Shown: positions 40,224-49,432, counted from the first letter of the stretch. The stretch is 64,000 nucleotides of DNA from Candidatus Legionella polyplacis (GCF_037013735.1 NZ_CP135136.1:466981-530980), one strand, 5' to 3'. Program-made: numbers and translations. The notes: generated from the letters alone by a model not told the origin.

Positions 40224-40590
40224 TTATAAATTTGAAAAAATTCTTTTTTTAAGAAAATTTAATTTTATGATATTTGGTTTTAAATTATTAAAATTAATTG
40301 GATATGTTGTTTTTAATAATAGTAAAAATTATTAATTTTTATTAAATTTGAAATAAATATTTTCATAAAAATTTTATATAGAAATATTTAAAATTAATTG
40401 ATGTTTTTAAAAATTTTTTTATTTTGTTTAAAATTTTATTTTTATAGGTTTTAATATAAAAAAAATAATATTTATATATTAAGTAGGTTTAGGATTTAGT
40501 TTGATGACCAATAAAATTAGATATATTTTGAGAATGTTATTTATTAATAAAAATTAAAGATAATTTTAATTACTTTATAAAGAGGCTATA
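40224..40590. other. 367-bp region between murI and a 52-codon ORF
   Basis: The region is almost pure A/T. The only open frames are tiny, for example 40268 onward with 22 codons and 40503 onward with 17 codons (MTNKIRYILRML...). No similarity is recognised. It may be the eroded site of one or more lost genes. Confidence 0.4.
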
Positions 40591-40749
40591 ATGAAAAAAA
40601 AAATTACTGTAATTAATCTTATGCTAATAGTGATATTATTAGGTATAATAGTATCTGTAATATTCAATATTATTGATAATTATTTTAATTTAAACTATTT
40701 GAGAGAAAATATTATTGATTTGGTTAAAAAATATCTTAATTTTAATTAA
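40591..40749 (+). CDS. Small predicted membrane protein, 52 residues, pilin-like N-terminus
   Basis: An ATG ORF with AAGAGG seven to nine bases upstream encodes a 52-residue protein: three lysines, one strongly hydrophobic segment (about residues 5-27), then a short polar tail ending KKYLNFN. The hydrophobic part, ITVINLMLIVILLGIIVSVI, aligns in register with the type IV pilin N-terminus (FTLIELMIVVAIIGILAAIA), sharing T2, I4, L6, M7 and G14. The glycine before the cleavage site and Glu5 are missing and there is no globular domain. It may be a pilin remnant, a real small membrane protein, or chance. Confidence 0.4.
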   Translation: MKKKITVINLMLIVILLGIIVSVIFNIIDNYFNLNYLRENIIDLVKKYLNFN

Positions 40750-40881
40750 TTAGAATTTATTAATTATATTTTATGGAAATTAAAATTTTAAAACTAATTA
40801 TAAATACATAAATTTATATTATTATGTGTAGAAGCAAATTTATTTTTAATAAAATAAAATTTTTTTATGGAATAGTATTTT

Positions 40882-42279
40882 ATGTTTGTTATAACTCGTT
40901 TTGCTCCTAGCCCTACTGGATTTTTGCATATAGGTAGTATACGTACCGCGTTATTTTCTTGGTTATATGCTAGACGTTTTAATGGGAAATTTTTATTAAG
41001 AATTGATGATACAGATATAAGTCGTATAAAAATAGATTATATTCATTCTATTTTATCTAGTATGAGTTGGTTAGGTTTAAATTATGACAATAATCCATTT
41101 TATCAAAGTCATAATTATTTTAGATATCAAGAGATTATTTCCAAGTTATTAGATGAAAAAAAAGCTTATTATTGTAGATGTACTCAAAAGAGATTAAATA
41201 TTTTACGTATAAATCAAATTAATAATAATAAAAAACCAAAATATGATAGATATTGTCGTGATAAGAATTTTTCTTTTAAAAAAGATATTTATCAAGTTAT
41301 AAGGTTTAAAACACCTATATCTGGTATCGTATCATTTTGTGATAAGGTTTATGGAAATATTAATGTAAAAAATAATGAATTAGATGATTTTGTTTTGATT
41401 CGTTCTAATGGAGCTCCAACATATAATTTTTCTTCTGTTGTTGATGATTTTGATATGAAGGTTACTCATATTATTCGAGGTAATGATCATATTAGTAATA
41501 CTCCTAAGCAAATTAATTTATTTAATGCTTTAAATGTAAAGCTTCCTGTTTTTGCTCATTTACCTATGATTCTTGGAAATGATGGAAAGTCTTTATCTAA
41601 ACGAAGTGGATCTGTAGATATTATTAAATTTAAAAAATTGGGAATTTTACCTCAAGCTTTATTAAATTGTTTGGTTCGATTAGGATGGTCATATGGTAAT
41701 AAAGAAATTTTTAGTATGGAAGATATGATTCATTATTTTGATTTAACTAACATTAACCATAGCAATGCTAGGTTTAGCTATGATAAATTATATTGGTTAA
41801 ATAAATATTATCAAAAAAACATGTCAGAGGAGGAGATAAATTCTATATTATTTGAATATTTTAGAGCTTTAAATATAAATTTGAATAATGGTCCTAGATT
41901 AGTTGATTTATTTAATGTACAGTCTGGTCGTTATAATACTTTAGTGGAAATTTGTGAAAATAGTAGAACATTTTATCAGAATAAAGTTATTTATGATATG
42001 AGTTTAGTAGGTAAGTATTTTAAATTATGTTTTTTACCTTTTTTTATCAAATTACAAAAAGAATTGACATTATTAGATGACTGGAATGAAAATAAAATAT
42101 TAGAATTTGTTAAGAAATTAAGTATCAAAAATAATATTACTGTTAATAATGTGATACAAATTTTACGTGTTATATTAACTGGAAATGATTGTTCATTTTC
42201 AATTAAAAAAATATTTATTTTTTTAGGGAAAAAACGTGTATTGTTACGTTTAAAAGAAAGTTTAAAGTTATTTAATTGA
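40882..42279 (+). CDS. gltX: Glutamyl-tRNA synthetase
   Basis: A class I synthetase charging tRNA-Glu. The N-terminus RFAPSPTGFLHIGSIRTAL holds the HIGH-type motif HIGS, and KSLSKRSG is the KMSKS-type loop near residue 240. A Cys/Tyr/Cys cluster near residues 98-127 (YCRC...YC) marks the zinc-binding insertion. The C-terminal anticodon domain is complete at 465 residues. Its substrate tRNA-Glu(TTC) is encoded 130 bp downstream. Confidence 0.96.
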   Translation: MFVITRFAPSPTGFLHIGSIRTALFSWLYARRFNGKFLLRIDDTDISRIKIDYIHSILSSMSWLGLNYDNNPFYQSHNYFRYQEIISKLLDEKKAYYCRCTQKRLNILRINQINNNKKPKYDRYCRDKNFSFKKDIYQVIRFKTPISGIVSFCDKVYGNINVKNNELDDFVLIRSNGAPTYNFSSVVDDFDMKVTHIIRGNDHISNTPKQINLFNALNVKLPVFAHLPMILGNDGKSLSKRSGSVDIIKFKKLGILPQALLNCLVRLGWSYGNKEIFSMEDMIHYFDLTNINHSNARFSYDKLYWLNKYYQKNMSEEEINSILFEYFRALNINLNNGPRLVDLFNVQSGRYNTLVEICENSRTFYQNKVIYDMSLVGKYFKLCFLPFFIKLQKELTLLDDWNENKILEFVKKLSIKNNITVNNVIQILRVILTGNDCSFSIKKIFIFLGKKRVLLRLKESLKLFN

Positions 42280-42334
42280 AAAGATTTTTTTGTTTTTTAT
42301 GTAATCATTAGTTTTATTAATAAAATATTGTACT

Positions 42335-42363
42335 TTTACAAATTAAAAATTATTTCATATAAT
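42335..42363 (+). promoter_or_regulatory. Sigma-70 promoter for tRNA-Glu
   Basis: TTTACA (42335-42340) and a perfect TATAAT (42358-42363) are separated by the ideal 17 bp, with the predicted start about 40 bp before the tRNA. It is one of the two strongest sigma-70 matches I found. Confidence 0.6.
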
Positions 42364-42409
42364 ATTCTAATTTTTAGAATGCATTTGTAAAGGTTTGTTA
42401 GAAAAATAT

Positions 42410-42484
42410 GTCTCCATCGTCTAGTTCGGATTAGGACATCGCCCTTTCACGGCGGTAACAGGGGTTCAAATCCCCTTGGAGACG
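42410..42484 (+). tRNA. tRNA-Glu (TTC)
   Basis: The anticodon region GCCCTTTCACGGC contains TTC, and the acceptor GTCTCCA/TGGAGAC is perfectly paired. The T-arm is AGGGGTTCAAATCCCCT, and the discriminator is G as in E. coli tRNA-Glu. CCA is not encoded. Confidence 0.97.
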
Positions 42485-42611
42485 TTTTTATTGTATGAGT
42501 TTTTTATTTTTATTTAATATAAATTAAAAATATTTTTTTTTAATAAAGTTTATATTTTTAATTTTTTATTTTTTATTATTAAAAATTTTAAAACAAATTT
42601 TTTATATTTAT

Positions 42612-44426
42612 ATGAAAAATATTCGTAATTTTTCTATTATTGCACATGTTGATCATGGGAAGTCTACTTTAGCTGATCGATTTATTCAAAGTTGTGGAAC
42701 TTTATCTGATAGAGAAATGATGAATCAAGTATTGGATTCTATGGATATTGAAAGAGAACGCGGTATTACAATTAAGGCACAAAGTGTTTCTTTAAATTAT
42801 ATATCTCGTTCTGGTATTTCATATTTATTTAATATTATAGATACTCCTGGTCATATTGATTTTTTTTATGAAGTATCTAGAGCTTTATCAGCTTGTGAAG
42901 GTGCGATTTTATTAATTGATGCAACTCAGGGTATTGAAGCTCAAACTATTGGAGTTTGTAGAGAAGCTATTAATAAATCTATAAAAATATTACCTGTTTT
43001 AAATAAGATTGATCTTACTAATAAAATGGATTTGGATCATATATTAAATCAGTTTCAAGATCTTGTTGGAATAAAAATAAATAATATATTACAAGTTAGT
43101 GCTAAATTTGGATTAGGAATTAATAATTTATTTGAAAGTATAATAGACAATATACCTCACCCTAAGGGTGATATTAATTCTCCATTACAAGCTTTAATTA
43201 TAGATTCTTGGTTCAATAATTATTTAGGTATAGTTTTTTTAGTAAGAGTTATGCATGGTTTTATAAAAAAAGGTGATTCATTGAAAATAATGTCTAATGG
43301 AAAGACTTGTGTTGCAGATGATATAGGAATTTTTACTCCAAAACGTATTAAGAAGACTGTTTTAAAATCTGGAGAAGTTGGTTATGTAGTATCTGGGATT
43401 AAAAACATAGATAATAATTTATTTTTAGTTGGTGATACGTTAACTAAAAATGATGTGTCAGCATGTGTGCCTTTATTAAAATTTAAATGCTCTAATCCTA
43501 AAATATATTCTAGTTTATTTTTATCAGATAATAATGATATAGATTTTTTTAAAAAAGCTTTATTAAAATTAAAGCTTAATGATGCATCTTTGTTTTTTGA
43601 AGATGAATTTTCTGAAATATTAGGATGTGGATTTCGTTGTGGATTTTCTGGAAAACTTCATATGGAAATTATACAAGAAAGGTTAAAACGAGAATATAAT
43701 TTAAGTGTAATTTCTACTATACCTACGGTAGCTTATCAAGTTTTAACAAAAGATGGAAAATTATTATTAGTTGATAGACCTTCTAGGATTTTGGATTTTA
43801 ATTATGTAAAACAAGTATTAGAACCAATTGTTAGAGCTAATATTATTGTTCCATATGATTATTTAGGGAAAATTATTAACTTATGTATAAAATATTGTGG
43901 GGTTCAAGTTTCTATTACTTATGATACTTTTCAAGTTTTTTTAGTATATGATTTTCCAATGAACAATGTGATTTTAGATTTTTTTGATTTATTAAAATCA
44001 AAAAGTAATGGTTATGCTTCGCTTTATTTTAATTTTTTAAAATTTCAATTATCTAATGTAGTAAAAATGGACATCTTAATAAATAAGAAAATTATTGATA
44101 TTTTTTCGGTGTTTATAAGAAAAGATATGGCATATTATTATGGAAAGAATATTGTAGAAAAATTATGTAATATTGTTCCAAGGCAAATGTTTGATATAGT
44201 TGTTCAAAGCTCTGTAAATAATCGTATTATTGTTAAAAAAATAATTAAAGCATTTAGAAAAAATGTCGTAGATAAGTGTTATGGTGGTGATGTTTCTAGA
44301 AAAAATAAATTACTTAATAAGCAAAAGTATGGTAAAAAACGGATGAAAAAAATAGGAAATGTGAATATTTCCAAAGAAATATTTATAGAAATATTTAAAT
44401 TTAAAAAAAATAATATATGTATGTGA
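42612..44426 (+). CDS. lepA: Elongation factor 4 (LepA)
   Basis: LepA is a ribosomal GTPase related to EF-G, implicated in translation initiation and ribosome remodelling. The G1 motif AHVDHGKST is at residues 11-19, RERGITIKAQSV and DTPGHIDF follow, and NKIDL is G4. The LepA-specific C-terminal domain ends with GKKRMKKIGNVNISKEIF (family form KKRMKxIGxVxIPQEAF). Length is 604 residues. The end overlaps lepB by 10 bp, so the two are translationally coupled. Confidence 0.97.
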   Translation: MKNIRNFSIIAHVDHGKSTLADRFIQSCGTLSDREMMNQVLDSMDIERERGITIKAQSVSLNYISRSGISYLFNIIDTPGHIDFFYEVSRALSACEGAILLIDATQGIEAQTIGVCREAINKSIKILPVLNKIDLTNKMDLDHILNQFQDLVGIKINNILQVSAKFGLGINNLFESIIDNIPHPKGDINSPLQALIIDSWFNNYLGIVFLVRVMHGFIKKGDSLKIMSNGKTCVADDIGIFTPKRIKKTVLKSGEVGYVVSGIKNIDNNLFLVGDTLTKNDVSACVPLLKFKCSNPKIYSSLFLSDNNDIDFFKKALLKLKLNDASLFFEDEFSEILGCGFRCGFSGKLHMEIIQERLKREYNLSVISTIPTVAYQVLTKDGKLLLVDRPSRILDFNYVKQVLEPIVRANIIVPYDYLGKIINLCIKYCGVQVSITYDTFQVFLVYDFPMNNVILDFFDLLKSKSNGYASLYFNFLKFQLSNVVKMDILINKKIIDIFSVFIRKDMAYYYGKNIVEKLCNIVPRQMFDIVVQSSVNNRIIVKKIIKAFRKNVVDKCYGGDVSRKNKLLNKQKYGKKRMKKIGNVNISKEIFIEIFKFKKNNICM

Positions 44427-45181
44427 ATTTTAATTTTATATTGTTATTATTATCCATTTTAGTTGGTATAGTTTATTTGTTTAATTGTTTTATTCTTAAA
44501 AATAATCTTTTTTTACATTCCAAGTATAAATATAGTATTAATTTTTTATCTTCTTTTTTACCGGTATTTTTATTTGTTTTTTTAGTTCGTTCTTTTATTT
44601 TTGAACCATTTCATGTTCCTTCTGGTTCTTTAGAACCTACTTTAATGGTAGGTGATTTTATTATGGTTAATAAATTTATTTATGGATTAAGGTCTCCCAT
44701 AGGAAGTGGGCATAGGTTGTTGTTTAAAAACAAACCAAAAAGAGGAGATATTATTGTATTTCATTGGCCTATTAATCCTAAGTTGAATTATGTAAAAAGA
44801 ATAATTGGTATTCCAGGGGATAAAATAATTTATCATAATAAGGTATTAACAATTAATAAAAAGATTGTTAAACAAGTTTTTCTTAGATATGAAATTGATG
44901 AAAGTTCTAATAGTATTGTTAAACGTTGTCAGGAAATGTTGGATAGTAAGATTTATGATATTTATTTACGTCCTGATATAGAAAATCAAGATTTTAAAAT
45001 TGTAATTCCAAAAGATTATTATTTTGTAATGGGTGATAATCGTGATAATAGTTTTGATAGTCGTTTTTGGGGATTGGTTAATGATAAATATTTGATAGGG
45101 AAAGTTATGTTCGTATGGATAAGTTTTTATGAAAAGTATATAGGTATTCGTTGGAATAGAATAGGAAAAATAATTTATTAG
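44417..45181 (+). CDS. lepB: Signal peptidase I
   Basis: LepB cuts signal peptides from exported proteins at the outer face of the inner membrane. Two N-terminal membrane segments (about 5-25 and 42-60) are followed by catalytic Ser71 in PSGSLEPTL and Lys127 in YVKRIIGIPGD. GDNRDNSFDSRFWG is the family box E. The length is 254 residues. It overlaps lepA by 10 bp. A perfect 10-bp inverted repeat begins in its stop region, before rnc. Confidence 0.96.
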   Translation: MYVNFNFILLLLSILVGIVYLFNCFILKNNLFLHSKYKYSINFLSSFLPVFLFVFLVRSFIFEPFHVPSGSLEPTLMVGDFIMVNKFIYGLRSPIGSGHRLLFKNKPKRGDIIVFHWPINPKLNYVKRIIGIPGDKIIYHNKVLTINKKIVKQVFLRYEIDESSNSIVKRCQEMLDSKIYDIYLRPDIENQDFKIVIPKDYYFVMGDNRDNSFDSRFWGLVNDKYLIGKVMFVWISFYEKYIGIRWNRIGKIIY

Positions 45182-45205
45182 ATCAATATTGTAACATTGA
45201 TCTAA
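45178..45205 (+). repeat. Perfect 10-bp inverted repeat at the lepB end, before rnc
   Basis: TTAGATCAAT (45178-45187) and ATTGATCTAA (45196-45205) are exact reverse complements with an 8-nt loop. The first arm covers the lepB stop codon. No T-run follows directly, so it is not a classic terminator. It could be a hairpin that separates lepB and rnc expression or a processing site. Confidence 0.55.
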
Positions 45206-45250
45206 GATATTAGTAGATATAATATTTTTTATGTAAAATTACATAAATAT

Positions 45251-45940
45251 ATGTCAAATTTTTTAAATATAAATTTGTTGGAAAAAAAGTTAGGTTATAA
45301 TTTTAAAAATATTTTTTTGTTAAAGAAGGCATTGACACATTGTAGCGCTGGAAAGAAAAATAATGAAAGATTTGAGTTTCTTGGAGACTCTATTTTAAAT
45401 TTTATTATTTCTGATAAAGTTTTTCAACTTTTTCCATATAAAAACGAAGGAGAAATGAGTAAAATAAGGTCATTATTGGTAAAAAAAGAAATGCTTTTTA
45501 ATATTGCATCAGAAATAAAATTAAAATTATTTTTGAATTTAGGCATTGGAGAAGTTAAAAGTGGAGGATTAAATAAAGCTTCCATATTATCAAATACTTT
45601 AGAAGCAATATTTGCGGCGGTATATATTGATGGTGGAATGGTAGAAGTTAAAAAATTAATTTTTAGGTTGTATAAATTTCGCTTATCAAAAAGCATTTTA
45701 CTTTTAAATTTAAAAGATGCAAAAACAGAATTGCAGGAATTATTACAGTCTAGGAAAAAACCTATACCTCAATATAAATTAATTAAGAAATGTGGAAAAA
45801 TACATAAACAAATTTTTTATATAATGTGTAATGTTAGTTATTTAAATATATCTGAAATAGGATTTGGGAATACTATAAAGCAAGCAGAACAAAATTCTGC
45901 TAGTCGTGTTTTATATAGAATAAAAAAAAGTATATTGTAA
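45251..45940 (+). CDS. rnc: Ribonuclease III
   Basis: RNase III cuts double-stranded RNA in rRNA precursors and mRNAs. The signature NERFEFLGDSILN is at residues 38-50, with the catalytic acidic residues in this block and in LEAIFAAVYID. A C-terminal double-strand RNA-binding domain (about 155-226) follows. Length is 229 residues, normal. It belongs to lepA-lepB-rnc. The era GTPase gene that usually follows is absent here; the next gene is on the opposite strand. Confidence 0.96.
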   Translation: MSNFLNINLLEKKLGYNFKNIFLLKKALTHCSAGKKNNERFEFLGDSILNFIISDKVFQLFPYKNEGEMSKIRSLLVKKEMLFNIASEIKLKLFLNLGIGEVKSGGLNKASILSNTLEAIFAAVYIDGGMVEVKKLIFRLYKFRLSKSILLLNLKDAKTELQELLQSRKKPIPQYKLIKKCGKIHKQIFYIMCNVSYLNISEIGFGNTIKQAEQNSASRVLYRIKKSIL

Positions 45941-45981
45941 GTTTTTGTTGTCGAATATATAAAAAACAATATATTTATATA

Positions 45982-46008
45982 TTACTTATTTAAGTAAATA
46001 TTTTTTTT
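45982..46008 (+). terminator. Candidate terminator for rnc
   Basis: TTACTT-4 nt-AAGTAA forms a 6-bp stem, followed after three bases by eight T. It lies 41 bp after the rnc stop and overlaps the 3' end of the convergent dedA-like gene. Weak AT stem, so only a candidate. Confidence 0.35.
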
Positions 46009-46544
46009 ATAATTAATTTGATGTTATTTGAATGAAATAATATTCCTGGTATTAAAAATATAATAGACCAAATAATTGCAGAAAATATATTAATAAAAAA
46101 GAACAATTTATGATTCATTTTTAATAATCCTGATATTACTGGAATATTAGGGCGTAATGGTCCTATAAATTTACTGATAAATAAACTTTTTACTCCATTT
46201 TTAATAAGATATTTTTTTCCATTGTTAATCCATTTAGGATATTTATAAAATGGATATATATTAATATACTTATTAAGACAAAGTCCTATTATATAATTAA
46301 TTTCAGTTCCAAATATAATACCTAATGAAGATATTAAGATAGCTAAATCAATACGTATATTTTTTTTTAATCCTATAAAAAATCCGATGCTTGTAATTAA
46401 TATTGATCCAGGTATTATATTTCCAATAATTGTTATAGATTCTAACAAAGAAATAAAGAAAATAGCTATCAGCAAACAAATAGGATGGTTATAAATCCAT
46501 GTTTTTAGTATAATTATATGATTTAATAGAAGTGTTATTTTCAT
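45990..46544 (-). CDS. DedA/SNARE-associated family membrane protein
   Basis: A 184-residue inner-membrane protein of the DedA family. LLESITIIGNIIPGSILI near residues 34-51 matches the family motif E-x-x-x-x-x-x-P-G. FIGPLRPNIPVISG near 126-139 matches the conserved F-x-G-x-x-R-x-x-x-x-x-x-x-G region, and several membrane helices follow. DedA-family proteins have been linked to undecaprenyl-phosphate or phospholipid flipping; which applies here is unknown. The start codon lies 56 bp inside the 3' end of lipB on the same strand, a long overlap without a visible ribosome-binding site. Confidence 0.85.
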   Translation of the reverse strand: MKITLLLNHIIILKTWIYNHPICLLIAIFFISLLESITIIGNIIPGSILITSIGFFIGLKKNIRIDLAILISSLGIIFGTEINYIIGLCLNKYINIYPFYKYPKWINNGKKYLIKNGVKSLFISKFIGPLRPNIPVISGLLKMNHKLFFFINIFSAIIWSIIFLIPGILFHSNNIKLIIKKIFT

Positions 46545-47151
46545 AAATTTTAATTTGGTTTGTAAAATTGCTTATGAATGCATTAATAATGGTATTCATA
46601 CTAATATTAGGAATATAGTTACTTATTTGTGTCATTTCAAGTTGTTTAAATCCACATGGATTAATATTTTTAAAAGGATTAAGATTCATTGATACGTTTA
46701 ATGAAAATCCATGATAAGTGCAATTATTTTTTATTCTTAATCCTATTGATGCGATTTTTTTATTTTTTATAAAAACTCCTGGGTTGTTGTTTTTTGTTGA
46801 AGCTGGAATAGAATAATTTGTTAGTAAATTGATTAAAGATATGTGAATAGAATCAATTAATTTTTTTATTCCCATTTTTTTTCTTTTAAGATCTATTAGT
46901 ATATATCCTATAAGTTGTCCTGGACCATGATAAGTAATTTGCCCACCTCTGTCGCTTTGAAAAATTGGAATGTTATTATTTACATTTAAAATATTTTTTG
47001 GATTTCCGTTTTGACCTTGAGTGTATATTGGGTGATGTTCTAATAACCATAATTCATCTTCCGAATTTTGATTTCTTGAAGAAGTAAATTTTTTCATTTT
47101 TTCAAAAGTTATAGAATAGTGTTCTATTCCCAAGTATCGAATTTTTATCAT
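46489..47151 (-). CDS. lipB: Octanoyltransferase (lipoate biosynthesis)
   Basis: LipB moves octanoate from acyl carrier protein to lipoate-dependent enzymes, the first step of lipoate synthesis. The motif DRGGQITYHGPGQLIGYI is near residues 68-85. The catalytic lysine is in KKIASIGLRI, and the catalytic cysteine in NINPCGFKQLEMTQI near residue 166. Length is 220 residues; the last 20 or so are shared in another frame with the dedA-like gene. lipA, which completes the pathway, is not in this window. Confidence 0.95.
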   Translation of the reverse strand: MIKIRYLGIEHYSITFEKMKKFTSSRNQNSEDELWLLEHHPIYTQGQNGNPKNILNVNNNIPIFQSDRGGQITYHGPGQLIGYILIDLKRKKMGIKKLIDSIHISLINLLTNYSIPASTKNNNPGVFIKNKKIASIGLRIKNNCTYHGFSLNVSMNLNPFKNINPCGFKQLEMTQISNYIPNISMNTIINAFISNFTNQIKIYENNTSIKSYNYTKNMDL

Positions 47152-47200
47152 AGTTATATATAAAATTTATACTATCATAGTATACAATGTTAAATTGTAT

Positions 47201-48481
47201 TTAATTATTTAAAGTTATTTTCTTATAGATATAATTATATTGATTTTTATATATATGTTTTTTTAATTTTAAAATAATGTAATCTTTTATGCATGTAAGA
47301 TAATTCCCTTTTTTTATATTTGTTAGTGTATATAGTGGTTGTGTAGTTTTAAATTCATTAGTACTAATTATTAATTCTCCAATTTTTTTTCCTTTACGAA
47401 TTGGAGCTTGTAAATTATTGATAATTTTAAACACAATATTTATTGGTTTATGATTTTGTTTATACAATGTTATAAACTGATTATTATTTATTCCTATTGG
47501 TATAAATGCAGTTTGTCCATTGTAAATAGGAATTTTTGCAATGGTTTTCTTTTTTTTATATATTAAAAAGGTTTTAAAAAACTGAAATCCGTAATGAAAT
47601 AAATATTCACTATCTTGAAATCTAGATTTATTATTTGGAGATCCTATGATAATTACTAATAGTCGCATGTTATTATGTTGCGCTGATGATGCTAAACAGT
47701 ATTTTGACTCTTTTGTGTAACCTGTTTTAATTCCATCAACGTAGCTTGTTTTTTTCCATAATAAATTATTACGGTTAAATTGTTTAATTCCGTTGAAGGT
47801 AAACGATTTTTTTTTATACCACTTATAATATTGATAAAAATTATTTATTAAAGCACGAGATAATATGGCTATGTCTTTGGCTGTACTGTATAATTTTTGA
47901 TCATGTAGTCCTGTGCTGTTGGTAAAATGAGTATTGATCATACCAAGTTTTTTAGCTTGTTGATTCATTATGTTAGCAAAGTTAGTTTCATTTCCATTTA
48001 AATATTCTGCGATAGCTACACAAGCATCATTTCCAGAGTTTACAATTATTCCTTGTAAAAGATTTTTAATAGATACTTTTTGTCCTTCCTTTAAAAACAT
48101 ACTTGATCCTTTTGTAGACCATGATTTATGGCTAATTTTTATTTGATTGCATAAATTAATTTCTTTATTTTTTATAGCATGAAATATAATATATAAAGTC
48201 ATTAATTTGGTTAGACTAGCTGGAAAAATTTTTTTTTCGCTATTAAATTCAGTAATTATGTTTCCACTATTGGTGTCAACGAGAATATAAGATTTCGCAT
48301 TTATATAAATTAGTTTTTTGTTATTAAAGTTTTTTATTGGTATTAATGATGAAAAATTATTTAACAGAGGTTTTGCAAGTACATTATTTTCTATTTGAAA
48401 TAAGAAATTATTTTTGTTAATTAAAATTAGAATAAATAATAATAATAAAAAAAATTTATAAATTAAAATAGATAATTTCAT
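47201..48481 (-). CDS. dacA: D-alanyl-D-alanine carboxypeptidase (PBP5/6 type)
   Basis: DacA trims the terminal D-alanine from peptidoglycan stem peptides. An N-terminal hydrophobic segment directs export. The three active-site motifs are present: SLTK at 89-92, SGN at 149-151, and KTG near 252. The beta-rich domain and a C-terminal basic amphipathic tail (KLKKHIYKNQ), likely the membrane anchor, complete 426 residues. lipB lies 50 bp downstream on the same strand; rlpA is divergent 99 bp upstream. Confidence 0.95.
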   Translation of the reverse strand: MKLSILIYKFFLLLLFILILINKNNFLFQIENNVLAKPLLNNFSSLIPIKNFNNKKLIYINAKSYILVDTNSGNIITEFNSEKKIFPASLTKLMTLYIIFHAIKNKEINLCNQIKISHKSWSTKGSSMFLKEGQKVSIKNLLQGIIVNSGNDACVAIAEYLNGNETNFANIMNQQAKKLGMINTHFTNSTGLHDQKLYSTAKDIAILSRALINNFYQYYKWYKKKSFTFNGIKQFNRNNLLWKKTSYVDGIKTGYTKESKYCLASSAQHNNMRLLVIIIGSPNNKSRFQDSEYLFHYGFQFFKTFLIYKKKKTIAKIPIYNGQTAFIPIGINNNQFITLYKQNHKPINIVFKIINNLQAPIRKGKKIGELIISTNEFKTTQPLYTLTNIKKGNYLTCIKDYIILKLKKHIYKNQYNYIYKKITLNN

Positions 48482-48580
48482 ATTAGTTTTGTGAAAAATA
48501 AATATTTTTATAAATATAAGGTTTTATGTTAATTTTATCTAAAAATTGAATTAAATGTAAACGCAAGTTATTTTTATATT

Positions 48581-49432
48581 ATGAAAATAAATTTATTTAT
48601 TGTATTATGTTTTTTTCTAATTTGTATTAATTTACAAAATAATTTGCATAAAAGTACATTGTATACCATAAAGATATTTAATATTTCAAATTATTTTAAA
48701 TATATAAATAAAAATATTTTTGATTTTCTTAGAAAAAAAATTTTGTTTTCTTTTCAGAAATTATTAATAGAATGTTTTATATTTAGATTTTGTCAATCTA
48801 AATATCATATATTAAGTAGTCATGGTAATCCAAATTACTATAAAGTTAATGGACATGTTTATAAAGTTATGAAACATGTAATTAATTATAAAATGCGTGG
48901 AATTGCTTCTTGGTACGGAGTTGATTTTAATAAAAAACGTACTTCCAGTGGTGAATATTTTGATATGTATGCAATGACCGCTGCACATAAAACATTACCG
49001 TTACCAACTTATTTATTGGTAAAAAATTTAAATAATGGTAATACAGTTATTGTAAGAGTTAATGATAGAGGTCCATTTTATTCGAATCGTATTATTGATG
49101 TATCTTATGCAGCTGCTATTAAGTTAGGTTTATTAAAAAGTGGTATTGCTCCTGTTGAAATACAGGTAATTAATATTGGTGATTATATTTTTCACGATAC
49201 AATTCAAATTTTCTCTTTTAAATCTAAGAAATTAGCATTTTTCTTTTATAAGAAATTAAAGAATTTGATTAAATTTCCGGTAGAAATTAAACAATATCGA
49301 TGTTATTATACAATTCAGGTTAAGTTATTTTTAAAGTTTTTTGGTACAGATATGTTACGGATTATTCAAAATAATTTTTTTGCTTTAAAACTTAATAGAG
49401 TGATTGAAAAAAATAAGTTAGATTGTATTTAA
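48581..49432 (+). CDS. rlpA: RlpA-like septal peptidoglycan hydrolase with SPOR-like tail
   Basis: RlpA-type proteins are envelope lytic transglycosylases acting on glycan strands lacking stem peptides, located at the septum by a SPOR domain. The double-psi beta-barrel core is clear: RGIASWYG near residue 105, RTSSGEYFDMYAMTAAHKTLP with the conserved His, and VRVNDRGPF. The C-terminal 70 residues look like a degenerate SPOR domain. The N-terminus is hydrophobic (KINLFIVLCFFLICI) but I see no clean lipobox. Length is 283 residues. It is divergent from dacA. Confidence 0.88.
   Translation: MKINLFIVLCFFLICINLQNNLHKSTLYTIKIFNISNYFKYINKNIFDFLRKKILFSFQKLLIECFIFRFCQSKYHILSSHGNPNYYKVNGHVYKVMKHVINYKMRGIASWYGVDFNKKRTSSGEYFDMYAMTAAHKTLPLPTYLLVKNLNNGNTVIVRVNDRGPFYSNRIIDVSYAAAIKLGLLKSGIAPVEIQVINIGDYIFHDTIQIFSFKSKKLAFFFYKKLKNLIKFPVEIKQYRCYYTIQVKLFLKFFGTDMLRIIQNNFFALKLNRVIEKNKLDCI

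Noticed and set aside
40268..40336. 22-codon ORF before the pilin-like ORF
   Set aside because: Too short, with no ribosome-binding site or recognisable motif.
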